From Prolixibacteraceae bacterium (lineage in GTDB: Bacteria > Bacteroidota > Bacteroidia > Bacteroidales > Prolixibacteraceae): a stretch of 16,449 nt of DNA. A model generated the notes under the pieces. The model was not told the DNA's origin, searched no databases, and saw nothing but the letters and a program-made list of their open reading frames with translations. A program made the translations under genes and the position numbers. How positions within the stretch are numbered: position 1 is the stretch's first letter; each line of letters begins with the position of its first letter. The stretch spans positions 1-16,449 of the forward strand of contig SKHV01000496.1 in the NCBI GenBank assembly GCA_007116765.1. Direction: 5' to 3'. Positions 1 through 7,753 of the stretch are shown here, one piece after another.

Positions 1-1
1 C

Positions 2-205
2 GAAGAAAAGCTGTTCGACCTGAAAAATTTAATCATAAAACACCTTCCCCAATCGGGTAAATATAGTTTGATAGAAAAATTACTTGTTGAACTGTTCAGA
101 CTCGAAGAAGACCTAAACGACCATGCTCGCATCGAGGACATAGTACTTATCCCCAAAATATTGCAACTCGAAGAAAAAATTATATCAGGACATGCAACGA
201 CATAA
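2..205 (+). CDS. Hemerythrin-like domain protein, C-terminal fragment
   Basis: Frame 2 is open from the window edge to a TAA at 203-205 and gives the last 67 residues of a protein whose start lies upstream. The fragment is helical and charged and carries the element DHARIEDIVLIPKI (fragment residues 40-53), in which His41 and Glu45 form an H-x3-E pattern like the iron-ligand helix of hemerythrin/RIC-type domains. Such domains bind a di-iron centre and sense or handle O2, NO or damaged iron-sulfur clusters. The end overlaps the next gene by 14 bases, which suggests translational coupling with that regulator. The assignment rests on this one motif and the neighbour. The other ligands, which would decide it, are outside the window. 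Confidence 0.6.
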   Translation, partial: EEKLFDLKNLIIKHLPQSGKYSLIEKLLVELFRLEEDLNDHARIEDIVLIPKILQLEEKIISGHATT

Positions 206-788
206 ACTAAATACCAGAGTCGTTATTGCAGCGTCGAATTTATTGTATCAGTCAGGTATTCAGTCGCTTATAAAGCACATTGGTGTGCAGCCCGAATACA
301 TTATATTAAAATCAATTCAAAACAATGAACTTACAGCACACACCAATGCCGAGTATCTTATTCTTGACCAAAAATTGCTAACTAAACCCAGAAACAGGCA
401 CTTTAAACAGATCATTTCTCAATTTAAGGGCGAAATATTAGTAATAGGAAGTGACAAAACATCACCTGAGTTTCATTCGCACATATTATTGCCAATGGAC
501 AGTAAAAATACCATTGTTGAAAAAATTCAAAATTTCTTCACATTGCAAAATATCAAGGATAAAACCGAAAATGAATGGATTTTAAGCACACGCGAAATTG
601 ATGTTTTGCAAAAAGTAGCCAAAGGATTATCAAACAAAGAGATTTCCGAACAGCTTTTCATTAGCATAAACACGGTAATAACCCACCGCAAAAACATTAC
701 TGAAAAATTAGGTATAAAAACCATTTCGGGGCTCACAGTTTATGCACTTATGAATAATTTGATTAATCCTGAAGAAATTACAGCATAA
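192..788 (+). CDS. LuxR/NarL-type regulator with an atypical receiver-like N-terminus
   Basis: This 198-residue protein ends in a clear LuxR-type helix-turn-helix (about residues 130-191): STREIDVLQKVAKGLSNKEI, then FISINTVITHRKNITEKLGI, both signature stretches of the family. Residues 1-120 have the size and alternating beta/alpha pattern of a receiver domain. Asp59 in YLILDQ sits roughly where the phospho-acceptor would be. However, the acidic pair expected after the first strand (here VVIAASN) and the usual Lys of the last strand are not evident, so classical phosphorelay activation is doubtful. ATG at 192 lies inside the end of the hemerythrin-like gene (14-base overlap), so the two are probably co-translated. 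A role in responding to the di-iron partner's signal (O2, NO or redox) is inference from this pairing. Confidence 0.8.
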   Translation: MQRHKLNTRVVIAASNLLYQSGIQSLIKHIGVQPEYIILKSIQNNELTAHTNAEYLILDQKLLTKPRNRHFKQIISQFKGEILVIGSDKTSPEFHSHILLPMDSKNTIVEKIQNFFTLQNIKDKTENEWILSTREIDVLQKVAKGLSNKEISEQLFISINTVITHRKNITEKLGIKTISGLTVYALMNNLINPEEITA

Positions 789-799
789 ATTAAAAAGCG

Positions 800-829
800 T
801 TTAGCTTTCTCTCAAAAAGTTTATCTTTG
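800..829 (+). promoter_or_regulatory. Candidate Bacteroidota promoter of glyA
   Basis: TATCTTTG at 822-829 matches the Bacteroidota -7 consensus TAnnTTTG exactly. TTTA at 800-803, 18 bases upstream, is a 3-of-4 match to the -33 element TTTG. Transcription would start a few bases after 829, leaving a leader of about 30 nt before glyA. No Shine-Dalgarno is visible, which is normal for this phylum. Confidence 0.65.
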
Positions 830-865
830 CACTTTCAATTTTAACAAATCAAATTCACATAAATA

Positions 866-2143
866 ATGAAACGCGACACCTTAGTATTCGATATTATTGC
901 GAAAGAGAAAAACAGGCAGTTGAGCGGCATTGAGCTGATAGCATCTGAAAACTTTGTAAGCGAGCAGGTGATGGAAGCCATGGGCTCAGTAATGACCAAC
1001 AAGTATGCCGAGGGCTATCCCGGCCACCGATATTATGGAGGCTGTCAGTTTGTTGACATGACCGAACAATTGGCCATTGATCGAATAAGGGAGCTATACG
1101 GTGCGGCATATGCCAACGTGCAACCCCACTCAGGGGCACAAGCCAACGCTGCCGTTTTGAGCGTGGTGCTGAAACCCGGCGACAAGTTTATGGGACTTGA
1201 CCTCTCGCACGGCGGGCACCTCTCGCACGGTTCTCCGGTAAACTCATCGGGCATACTGTACCAACCCATTGCATACAAAGTAACTCCCGAAGGCTTTGTT
1301 GATTACGACGAAATGGAGAAAATTGCGCTGGAAGAAAAACCAAAACTGATTATTGGTGGTGCTTCGGCCTACTCGCGCGATTGGGACTACGAGCGCATGC
1401 GTGTAATTGCCGATAAAATTGGTGCACTTTTTATGGTTGACATGGCACACCCCGCGGGCTTAATTGCTGCCGGATTGCTTAACAACCCTGTAAAATTCGC
1501 CCATATAGTTACATCAACCACTCACAAAACTTTGCGCGGACCACGTGGCGGTATCATCCTCATGGGCGAAGATTTTGAAAACCCCTTTGGAATAACAACC
1601 AAAAAAGGAGTGGTACGAATGATGTCTTCTTTGCTCGATTCGTCAGTTTTTCCCGGTCAGCAAGGTGGCCCACTTGAGCACGTAATTGCTGCAAAAGCCG
1701 TTGCTTTTGGCGAAGCGCTCGACCCTTCGTTTAAAGTATATCAGTCGCAGGTACAAAAAAATGCGGACGTAATGGCACAGGCTTTTGTCGATGCAGGCTA
1801 CAAAGTGATTTCAGGCGGTACCAACAATCATTCCATGCTTATTGACTTGCGTACCAAATACCCCGATATTACAGGGAAACAAGTAGAAAATGCGTTGGTA
1901 AATGCCGACCTTACCGTGAATAAAAACATGGTTCCGTTCGACAGCCGTTCACCGTTCCAAACATCGGGACTAAGAGTAGGTACACCTGCCATCACAACAC
2001 GCGGTGTCAAAGAAGACCTAATGCCAACCGTTGTTGAAATGATCGACACGGTTATAGGCTCTTTCGAAGACGAAAACGTAATCAATACAGTACGTAAAAA
2101 AGTAAACAGCATAATGAAGGATTACCCGCTGTTTGCTTGGTAG
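866..2143 (+). CDS. glyA: Serine hydroxymethyltransferase
   Basis: This PLP enzyme of the cytoplasm converts serine and tetrahydrofolate to glycine and 5,10-methylene-THF, the main source of one-carbon units. The 425-residue length is normal for the family (E. coli GlyA has 417). Signatures in order are the N-terminal ELIASENF (about 23-30), NKYAEGYPGHRYYGG (45-59), HSGAQANA (88-95), and VDMAHPAGLIAAG around 190-203. The PLP-lysine motif TTHKTLRGPRGG has its Schiff-base lysine at residue 221. VGTPAITTRG near the C-terminus is also typical. The ATG at 866 is the only sensible start, since the family begins with a short segment of this kind. The gene is monocistronic by appearance, with its own promoter and a terminator hairpin 22 bases after the stop. 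Nothing is odd about it. Confidence 0.98.
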   Translation: MKRDTLVFDIIAKEKNRQLSGIELIASENFVSEQVMEAMGSVMTNKYAEGYPGHRYYGGCQFVDMTEQLAIDRIRELYGAAYANVQPHSGAQANAAVLSVVLKPGDKFMGLDLSHGGHLSHGSPVNSSGILYQPIAYKVTPEGFVDYDEMEKIALEEKPKLIIGGASAYSRDWDYERMRVIADKIGALFMVDMAHPAGLIAAGLLNNPVKFAHIVTSTTHKTLRGPRGGIILMGEDFENPFGITTKKGVVRMMSSLLDSSVFPGQQGGPLEHVIAAKAVAFGEALDPSFKVYQSQVQKNADVMAQAFVDAGYKVISGGTNNHSMLIDLRTKYPDITGKQVENALVNADLTVNKNMVPFDSRSPFQTSGLRVGTPAITTRGVKEDLMPTVVEMIDTVIGSFEDENVINTVRKKVNSIMKDYPLFAW

Positions 2144-2165
2144 AAACCAGAAAATATAAAAATTT

Positions 2166-2205
2166 GGACGTCCGGTAAAAGTATTTATCGGGCGTTCTGC
2201 TTTGA
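2166..2205 (+). terminator. Terminator hairpin after glyA
   Basis: Arms 2168-2179 and 2184-2195 form a 12-bp stem with two G-U wobbles closed by the tetraloop AGTA, extendable to 2166/2197 by two more pairs. A short pyrimidine-rich run (TCTGCTTT) follows. The long stem directly behind glyA supports a transcription end here. The U-tract is imperfect. The remaining bases up to the parE promoter (2206-2301) show no gene or clear motif. Confidence 0.7.
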
Positions 2206-2301
2206 TTATAGGATTTAGAAACAGCATCTTAGCATGATGTGTTGTTGGTTAGACAGTCGTTTTTGTTAATAAATTAATTCGTTACGAAAAGTGCTTTTAG
2301 T

Positions 2302-2309
2302 TATATTTG
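2302..2309 (+). promoter_or_regulatory. Candidate -7 element of the parE-parC-aroK operon
   Basis: TATATTTG matches TAnnTTTG exactly. No good -33 TTTG is found at the usual distance. A start of transcription around 2314-2316 would leave the upstream TTG at 2317 with almost no leader. This is a reason to prefer the ATG at 2329 as the parE start. Confidence 0.6.
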
Positions 2310-2328
2310 TGAAAATTTGACACGAAAC

Positions 2329-4176
2329 ATGCAGGAGCAACAAGTTAAATACAACGAAGATTCAATTAAAACGCTTGACTGGCAAGAGCACATTCGCCGT
2401 CGTCCGGGAATGTACATTGGTAAATTAGGCGATGGTTCTCAGTCCGACGATGGAATTTATGTGCTTCTAAAAGAAGTTATTGACAACTCCATCGACGAAT
2501 TTATGATGGGAAACGGAAAAAAAATTGAAATTCAAGTTTCCGACGAACAGGTATCTATTCGCGATTACGGACGGGGAATTCCTTTGGGAAAACTCGTTGA
2601 TGTGGTATCGAAAATGAATACCGGTGCCAAGTACGATTCAAAAGTATTTAAGAAATCGGTTGGACTCAACGGGGTAGGAGTAAAAGCTGTTAACGCACTT
2701 TCCCAAAAATTTGTGGTGAAATCGTTTCGCGAAGGCGAACTGAAAGAAGTTGAATTTGCAGGTGGAATAATACAGCGCGAAGAAAACATTCAAAGTACCG
2801 ACGAAGCCAATGGTACTCAGGTGCTTTTTACTCCCGACGAGAAAATCTTTAAAAATTTCCATTACATCAGCGACTATATTTCGTCGATGATGAAAAACTA
2901 CTGTTTCCTGAATGCTGGTTTGGTTATTGAATACAACGGAGAGAAATTCCAATCGAAAAATGGTTTGCTTGACTTGCTTAACGAAAACATGGACAGTGAA
3001 CCTATTTATCCTGTAATTCATCTTAAAGGTGAAGATATTGAAATAGCGCTTACCCATGGAAACCAGTACGGCGAGGATTACTACTCCTTTGTAAACGGAC
3101 AACATACCACACAAGGCGGTACTCACCTTTTGGCTTTTCGCGAGGCTGTGGTAAAAACTATTCGCGATTTCTACAAAAAAGATTTCGATTCTTCCGACAT
3201 ACGTGCTTCAATAATTGCGGCAGTAAGTATCAAAGTGGAAGAGCCCGTGTTTGAATCGCAGACCAAAACAAAGTTAGGCTCAAAAGACATTGGTCCAAAT
3301 GGTCCATCGGTTCGAAACTTTGTGAGCAATTTTGTGCAAACCGAACTCGATAATTATTTGCATAAAAACCCCGATACCTCCGAAGTACTGCACCGAAGAA
3401 TTGTGGAATCGGAGCGCGAACGTAAGGCCATATCAGGCATAAAAAAACTGGCTAAGCAACGTGCCAAAAAAGTAAGCCTGCACAATAAAAAGTTACGCGA
3501 CTGCCGAATTCATTATACCGATAAAGATGACCGCAAAAACGAAACCAGCTTATTTATTACCGAAGGCGATTCGGCGAGCGGTTCAATCACTAAAAGTCGC
3601 AACGTGAATACTCAGGCTGTTTTCAGTCTCAGAGGGAAACCTCTTAATTCTTACGGTTTAACAAAAAAAGTGGTATACGAAAACGAAGAGTTTAACCTTT
3701 TGCAAGCTGCTCTCGACATTGAAGAAGGCCTTGATGAACTGAGGTACAACAAGGTGATAATTGCTACCGATGCCGACGTGGACGGAATGCATATTCGTTT
3801 ATTGATACTTACTTTCTTTCTTCAGTTTTTCCCTGAGTTGGTAAAGAAAGGACATGTGTATATTCTTCAAACACCTCTGTTCAGGGTTCGGAATAAACGA
3901 AAAACTTATTATTGTTACAGCGATGATGAAAGAATAGCAGCGGTGAAAAAAGTGGGCGCAAACCCCGAAATTACCCGCTTTAAAGGTTTAGGAGAAATTT
4001 CGCCCGACGAATTTAAAGAGTTTATCAATGAGAATATTCGTCTCGAACCGGTTGCTTTGGGCAAAGGCGATTCAATAAAACAACTTCTTGAATATTACAT
4101 GGGAAAAAACACACCCGAGCGTCAGGAGTTTATTATCGATAACCTTTATGTTGAAAAAGACGAATTATTAGCATAA
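2329..4176 (+). CDS. parE: DNA topoisomerase IV subunit B
   Basis: This is the ATPase/TOPRIM subunit that works with ParC to decatenate daughter chromosomes. From the ATG at 2329 it has 615 residues. An in-frame TTG at 2317 would add four residues but lies too close to the predicted transcription start. GHKL ATP-binding motifs are EVIDNSIDE (Glu49, Asn53), DYGRGIP (about 79-85) and GLNGVGVKAVNALS (about 113-126). The transducer-domain motif QTKTKLGS follows. TOPRIM residues are Glu412 in TEGDSASGS and the DxDxD of ATDADVDG (Asp481, 483, 485), and KGLGEI lies near the end. The short length without a GyrB insert, and the ParC-like gene 27 bases downstream, favour ParE over GyrB. The B subunit of gyrase is very similar, so the choice rests partly on context. 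Confidence 0.92.
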   Translation: MQEQQVKYNEDSIKTLDWQEHIRRRPGMYIGKLGDGSQSDDGIYVLLKEVIDNSIDEFMMGNGKKIEIQVSDEQVSIRDYGRGIPLGKLVDVVSKMNTGAKYDSKVFKKSVGLNGVGVKAVNALSQKFVVKSFREGELKEVEFAGGIIQREENIQSTDEANGTQVLFTPDEKIFKNFHYISDYISSMMKNYCFLNAGLVIEYNGEKFQSKNGLLDLLNENMDSEPIYPVIHLKGEDIEIALTHGNQYGEDYYSFVNGQHTTQGGTHLLAFREAVVKTIRDFYKKDFDSSDIRASIIAAVSIKVEEPVFESQTKTKLGSKDIGPNGPSVRNFVSNFVQTELDNYLHKNPDTSEVLHRRIVESERERKAISGIKKLAKQRAKKVSLHNKKLRDCRIHYTDKDDRKNETSLFITEGDSASGSITKSRNVNTQAVFSLRGKPLNSYGLTKKVVYENEEFNLLQAALDIEEGLDELRYNKVIIATDADVDGMHIRLLILTFFLQFFPELVKKGHVYILQTPLFRVRNKRKTYYCYSDDERIAAVKKVGANPEITRFKGLGEISPDEFKEFINENIRLEPVALGKGDSIKQLLEYYMGKNTPERQEFIIDNLYVEKDELLA

Positions 4177-4203
4177 AATGCAAAATGTAACTTAAAGTCA
4201 ACA

Positions 4204-6870
4204 ATGGATAACGAACATAAAAATATAAACGAGGAAGAAACAAATCAACCCGAAGAACAGAGCAAAGACAAGCACGAGCTGATGTATTTGGGCGGAATGT
4301 ATGAAACCTGGTTTCTCGAATATGCATCGTATGTTATTCTCGAAAGGGCAGTGCCTTATGTGAACGATGGCTTGAAGCCTGTACAGCGTCGCATAATGCA
4401 CGCCATGAAAGAAATGGACGACGGACGTTTCAATAAGGTAGCAAACATAATTGGACAAACCATGCAGTATCACCCTCACGGCGATGCTTCAATAGGCGAT
4501 GCCCTTGTGCAGCTGGGGCAAAAGGATCTGTTGGTTGAAACTCAGGGAAACTGGGGAAATATTCACACCGGCGACGGGTCGGCTGCTCCGCGTTACATCG
4601 AAGCTCGCCTGTCGAAATTTGCTCTCGATGTGGTATTCAATACAAAAACCACTCAATGGCAACTAGCCTACGATGGTCGTAAGAAGGAACCTGTAACATT
4701 GCCCGTAAAATTTCCTTTGCTGCTTACACAAGGTGTTGAAGGTATTGCAGTAGGACTTTCAGCAAAAATTCTCCCTCATAATTTTAACGAACTTATCGAT
4801 GCCGTAATTCTAATTCTGAAAGGAAAACCATTCGAAATATTTCCCGATTTTCCCACAGGTGGAATGATCGACGTTTCGAAATACAACGATGGAATAAGGG
4901 GAGGAAATGTTCGGATACGATCAAAAATTGAAAAAATTGACAACAAAACACTGTGCATAAACGAGATTCCTTTTGGGAAAAACACGAATACAATCATTGA
5001 GTCGATTATTAAAGCCAACGATAAAGGCAAAATAAAAATCAAAAAAATCGACGACAATACTTCCGATAAAGTTGAAATTCTTATTCATCTGGCTCCGGGT
5101 ATTTCAAGCGACAAAACCATTGATGCATTATACGCTTTCACCGACTGTGAAATTTCACTTTCGCCCAATGCCTGTATTATTGAAAACGATAAGCCACATT
5201 TTATTGGTGTTAGCGAAATACTCAGAAAGAATGCTAATCAAACAGTTTCTCTACTGAAACTTGAACTCGAAATCCGTAAGAGCGAACTCGAGGAGCAATG
5301 GCATTACTCATCACTCGAAAAAATATTCATCGAAGAACGAATATATAAAGACAAGAAATTTGAAGACAGCCAGAACATGGACGAGGCCGTGGCACACATC
5401 GACCATCGGCTTGAACCCTGGAAGCCTAAGCTGAATCGTGAGGTAACCCGCGACGATATACTCAAGTTGATGGAGATTAAAATGGCGCGCATCCTAAAAT
5501 TCAATACCGATAAAGCCAATAGCCATATTCAATCAATTGAAGACGAAATTGCGGAGATTATTCATAATATAGAAAACATAATTCCCTATACCATCGCATA
5601 TTTCCATCGCATTAAAAGTAAATACGGGAAAGGGCGCGAGCGAAAAACCGAAATTAGAAATTTCGAAAATATTGTAGCCACAAAAGTGGTAGTTGCCAAT
5701 GAAAAGCTTTATGTAGATAGGGAAGAAGGCTTTATGGGAACCGCGCTCAAAAAGAGCGAATACGTATGCGACTGTTCCGACATCGACGACATTATCGTTT
5801 TCCGCCGCGACGGTACTTATTTTGTAACTAAAGTTTCAGAAAAAGCTTTTATAGGGAAGAATCCTATGCATTTAGCGGTGTTCAAAAAGAACGATAAGCG
5901 AACTATTTATAACCTGATTTACCGCGACGGCCGTGCAGGAGATACTTTCATGAAACGCTTTGCGGTTACAGGTGTTACCCGCGACAAGGAATACGACATG
6001 ACAAAAGGCACTCAGGGTACACGCATTTTATATTTCAGTGCAAACCCCAACGGCGAGTCGGAAGTGCTGCGTGTTACACTAAAGCCCAAACCCCGACTGA
6101 AAAAACTCATTTTCGATATCGATATGGGAGAGTTGGCTGTGAAGGGGCGTAGTTCAATGGGGAATCAGGTAACCAAAAACGACGTTCACAAAATTACGCT
6201 CAAAGAAAAAGGTGCTTCAACACTAGGTGGACGGAAGATTTATTTCGATACCGATGTGAATCGCCTCAATGCCGATAAACGCGGCAATTTTTTGGGTGAA
6301 TTCCAAGGCGATGATCGTATTTTGCTAATCCGAAAATCGGGTGAGTTTGAACTTTACAACTTCGATCTTACAAACCATTTCCCCGACGATATACTTGTAA
6401 TTGAAAAATTCAAACCGGGAAGAACGCTCAGTGTAGTGTACTTCGATAGCGAACAGGAATTGTACTATGTGAAGCGTTTTCAAATCGACGACGATATTCC
6501 CACCAATAAATCGCAGAACTTTATTGGCGAAAATGCAAATAATAAATTAATCAGTATTACCTGGGTACATTATCCAAGACTCGAAATTGAATTTGGTGGC
6601 AAAAACATTGAACGCGAAAACGAAATCATTGAAGTAGCCGAATTTATAGGAATTAAATCGTTCAAAGCTAAAGGAAAAAGGCTCTCAAACTTCGACGTGA
6701 AAAACGTGAAAGAAATAGAACCGGTAGTGAAAGATGAAGACGACGCGCTACCTCCTTTAGAAGAGGATAATGCACAAAACAACTTCGACGATATACCGTT
6801 TGAAGTCGACAGAGGTAAAAGCAAGGAAGACGATGAAGACGACAAAGGTCAAATGTCGCTTTTTGATTAA
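4204..6870 (+). CDS. parC: DNA topoisomerase IV subunit A
   Basis: This 888-residue DNA cleavage/rejoining subunit partners the ParE encoded just upstream. The N-terminal winged-helix domain contains HPHGDASIGDAL (90-101) and AAPRYIEARL with the catalytic tyrosine at residue 131. A tower and helical region follow, then from about residue 510 a blade-repeat C-terminal domain with the degenerate box KGRSSMGNQV in place of the gyrase QRRGGKG. Lack of a true GyrA box supports ParC. Residues from about 840 are a strongly acidic, probably disordered tail ending in QMSLFD (883-888), which resembles a sliding-clamp-binding peptide. At the position of E. coli GyrA Ser83 there is Ala95, while the Asp87 equivalent is Asp99. 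The gene is followed 21 bases later by aroK, in the same operon. Confidence 0.93.
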   Translation: MDNEHKNINEEETNQPEEQSKDKHELMYLGGMYETWFLEYASYVILERAVPYVNDGLKPVQRRIMHAMKEMDDGRFNKVANIIGQTMQYHPHGDASIGDALVQLGQKDLLVETQGNWGNIHTGDGSAAPRYIEARLSKFALDVVFNTKTTQWQLAYDGRKKEPVTLPVKFPLLLTQGVEGIAVGLSAKILPHNFNELIDAVILILKGKPFEIFPDFPTGGMIDVSKYNDGIRGGNVRIRSKIEKIDNKTLCINEIPFGKNTNTIIESIIKANDKGKIKIKKIDDNTSDKVEILIHLAPGISSDKTIDALYAFTDCEISLSPNACIIENDKPHFIGVSEILRKNANQTVSLLKLELEIRKSELEEQWHYSSLEKIFIEERIYKDKKFEDSQNMDEAVAHIDHRLEPWKPKLNREVTRDDILKLMEIKMARILKFNTDKANSHIQSIEDEIAEIIHNIENIIPYTIAYFHRIKSKYGKGRERKTEIRNFENIVATKVVVANEKLYVDREEGFMGTALKKSEYVCDCSDIDDIIVFRRDGTYFVTKVSEKAFIGKNPMHLAVFKKNDKRTIYNLIYRDGRAGDTFMKRFAVTGVTRDKEYDMTKGTQGTRILYFSANPNGESEVLRVTLKPKPRLKKLIFDIDMGELAVKGRSSMGNQVTKNDVHKITLKEKGASTLGGRKIYFDTDVNRLNADKRGNFLGEFQGDDRILLIRKSGEFELYNFDLTNHFPDDILVIEKFKPGRTLSVVYFDSEQELYYVKRFQIDDDIPTNKSQNFIGENANNKLISITWVHYPRLEIEFGGKNIERENEIIEVAEFIGIKSFKAKGKRLSNFDVKNVKEIEPVVKDEDDALPPLEEDNAQNNFDDIPFEVDRGKSKEDDEDDKGQMSLFD

Positions 6871-6891
6871 AACTTAATTCTTATAGCACTT

Positions 6892-7410
6892 ATGAGAATC
6901 TACCTTATCGGATATATGGGAAGCGGAAAATCGACCATGGGACGTGGACTGGCTAAAAACCTCGGCCTATCGTTTGTCGATATGGATCAATACATCGAAA
7001 AACGGAATTTTAAAACCATTCCTCAGATTTTTGCCGACAGTGGAGAAGAAGGTTTTCGCCGCTTAGAGCAAAAAGCCCTCATAGAGCTTTCTGATTTTGA
7101 AAATATTATAATCGCAACTGGTGGTGGTGCTCCCTGCTTTTTCGAAAATATGAAATTGATTAAAAATACCGGAAAATCAATATATCTCAAAGCAACGCCT
7201 CGAATTTTGGCTCAACGATTAGTAGACTCTAAAGTTGAGCGTCCGCTTATCAAAGGGAAAAATTTTGAAGAGCTGACAGAATTTATTCATAATACACTTG
7301 CTCTGCGTGAAGAATGGTACGCTCAGGCCGATTTCATTCTTGAATTCGATACTGATTTGACTGACGAAGAAGTGCTGGTCAAATTCCATAAGGCTTTTGG
7401 TTTAAGCTAA
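6892..7410 (+). CDS. aroK: Shikimate kinase
   Basis: This kinase phosphorylates shikimate to shikimate-3-phosphate with ATP, the fifth step of the chorismate pathway, in the cytoplasm. The 172 residues match the usual size (E. coli AroK has 173). Seen are a Walker A loop GYMGSGKST (7-15), Asp30/Asp32 for metal and shikimate, a shikimate-binding arginine in GEEGFRRLE (56/57), the GGGAP loop (77-81), the LID arginine in RPLIKG (Arg117), and a C-terminal arginine in LALREEWY (139). The ATG at 6892 puts the P-loop at the very N-terminus as in homologs. The gene lies 21 bases after parC and is probably read from the parE promoter. There is no functional link with topoisomerase IV beyond shared transcription. 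Confidence 0.96.
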   Translation: MRIYLIGYMGSGKSTMGRGLAKNLGLSFVDMDQYIEKRNFKTIPQIFADSGEEGFRRLEQKALIELSDFENIIIATGGGAPCFFENMKLIKNTGKSIYLKATPRILAQRLVDSKVERPLIKGKNFEELTEFIHNTLALREEWYAQADFILEFDTDLTDEEVLVKFHKAFGLS

Positions 7411-7469
7411 TTTAAAATATATTGTTTGTTTTGCTCTTAAAGAGACTGTGTAAAAAGTCTTTGCCAGGC

Positions 7470-7559
7470 CACTAAGACACAAAATCACTAAAGCAACACA
7501 AAGCATAATGTGCTCACAATTTTTTTTGGTGAAATCTTCGTGTCTTGGAGACTTTGTGG
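7470..7559. repeat. Inverted array of three 8-nt units per arm (CACnAAGn)
   Basis: The left arm 7470-7493 is three consecutive octamers beginning at 7470, 7478 and 7486 (CACTAAGA, CACAAAAT, CACTAAAG). The right arm 7536-7559 is three octamers beginning at 7536, 7544 and 7552 (CTTCGTGT, CTTGGAGA, CTTTGTGG), which read as CACnAAG-like units on the other strand. A 42-base spacer with a T-tract separates them, and one further CACAAAG lies at 7497-7503. From memory, similar CACNAAG-rich palindromes occur in intergenic regions of many environmental genomes. I cannot name a family or a function. Confidence 0.75.
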
Positions 7560-7623
7560 TAAATTTTATTTTCATGACTTTTAAATAGCCCCAATGTATA
7601 AAAGGTTGCACCTTAACTTTTTT

Positions 7624-7678
7624 CGCAGATTACGATAATATCGCAGATTTAATATCTGCGTTATCTGTGAGATTTGCG
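7624..7678. repeat. Inverted array of three 9-nt units per arm (CGCAGATTA)
   Basis: The left arm 7624-7650 is three 9-mers starting at 7624, 7633 and 7642 (CGCAGATTA, CGATAATAT, CGCAGATTT). The right arm 7652-7678 is three 9-mers that end at 7660, 7669 and 7678 and read on the other strand as CGCAGAT-type units. A single base (7651) lies at the centre, and the innermost CGCAGAT/ATCTGCG pair is perfect. The plan is the same as the array 65 bases upstream, but with a different unit and period. CGCAGATT-rich palindromes are, from memory, recurrent in Bacteroidota intergenic DNA. Copy number here is unknown. Confidence 0.75.
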
Positions 7679-7691
7679 TGTAATTTTTCAA

Positions 7692-7706
7692 GCCACTTTT
7701 AGTGGC
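7692..7706. repeat. Perfect 6-bp hairpin with a 3-nt loop
   Basis: GCCACT, TTT, AGTGGC form a perfect stem-loop, but no U-tract follows directly. It may be part of a compound terminator with the hairpin ten bases downstream, or the remains of a further repeat. Its CCACT/AGTGG arms echo the CACTAAG unit of the array at 7470. Confidence 0.55.
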
Positions 7707-7715
7707 GATTCAAGA

Positions 7716-7747
7716 CCACCTTCATTGAGGGTGGATTTTAATTTTTC
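7716..7747 (+). terminator. Probable terminator of the parE-parC-aroK operon
   Basis: CCACC at 7716-7720 pairs with GGTGG at 7730-7734, and the bases between can pair further with one bulge. The T-rich stretch ATTTTAATTTTT follows at once. The position between aroK and the nagB promoter fits termination of the upstream operon, though it is about 300 bases after the aroK stop, so the repeat arrays would be transcribed. Confidence 0.5.
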
Positions 7748-7753
7748 TTGAAA

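Noticed and set aside
2317..2328. TTG start for ParE, four residues upstream
   Set aside because: It lies 8 bases after the -7 element, so the transcript would have almost no leader. The ATG at 2329 fits better.
2638..3126. A 162-codon open frame antisense to parE
   Set aside because: It lies entirely inside conserved parE coding sequence, has no start signal and encodes a low-complexity aromatic-rich product.
2329..6870. Gyrase (gyrB-gyrA) instead of topoisomerase IV
   Set aside because: The A subunit lacks a QRRGGKG GyrA box, the B subunit is short, and the two genes are adjacent with aroK. These features fit ParE/ParC of this phylum better.
7439..7462. AAAGAGACT...AGTCTTT hairpin just after aroK as a terminator
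   Set aside because: The stem needs a bulge, is weak, and no T-run follows. The hairpin at 7716 is a better candidate.
7402..7611. A 69-codon open frame on the minus strand
   Set aside because: It is the translation of the CACNAAG repeat array and its flanks. TTKSPRHEDFTKK arises from the octamer repeats, and the frame runs into the end of aroK. Such repeat-born frames are often annotated falsely.
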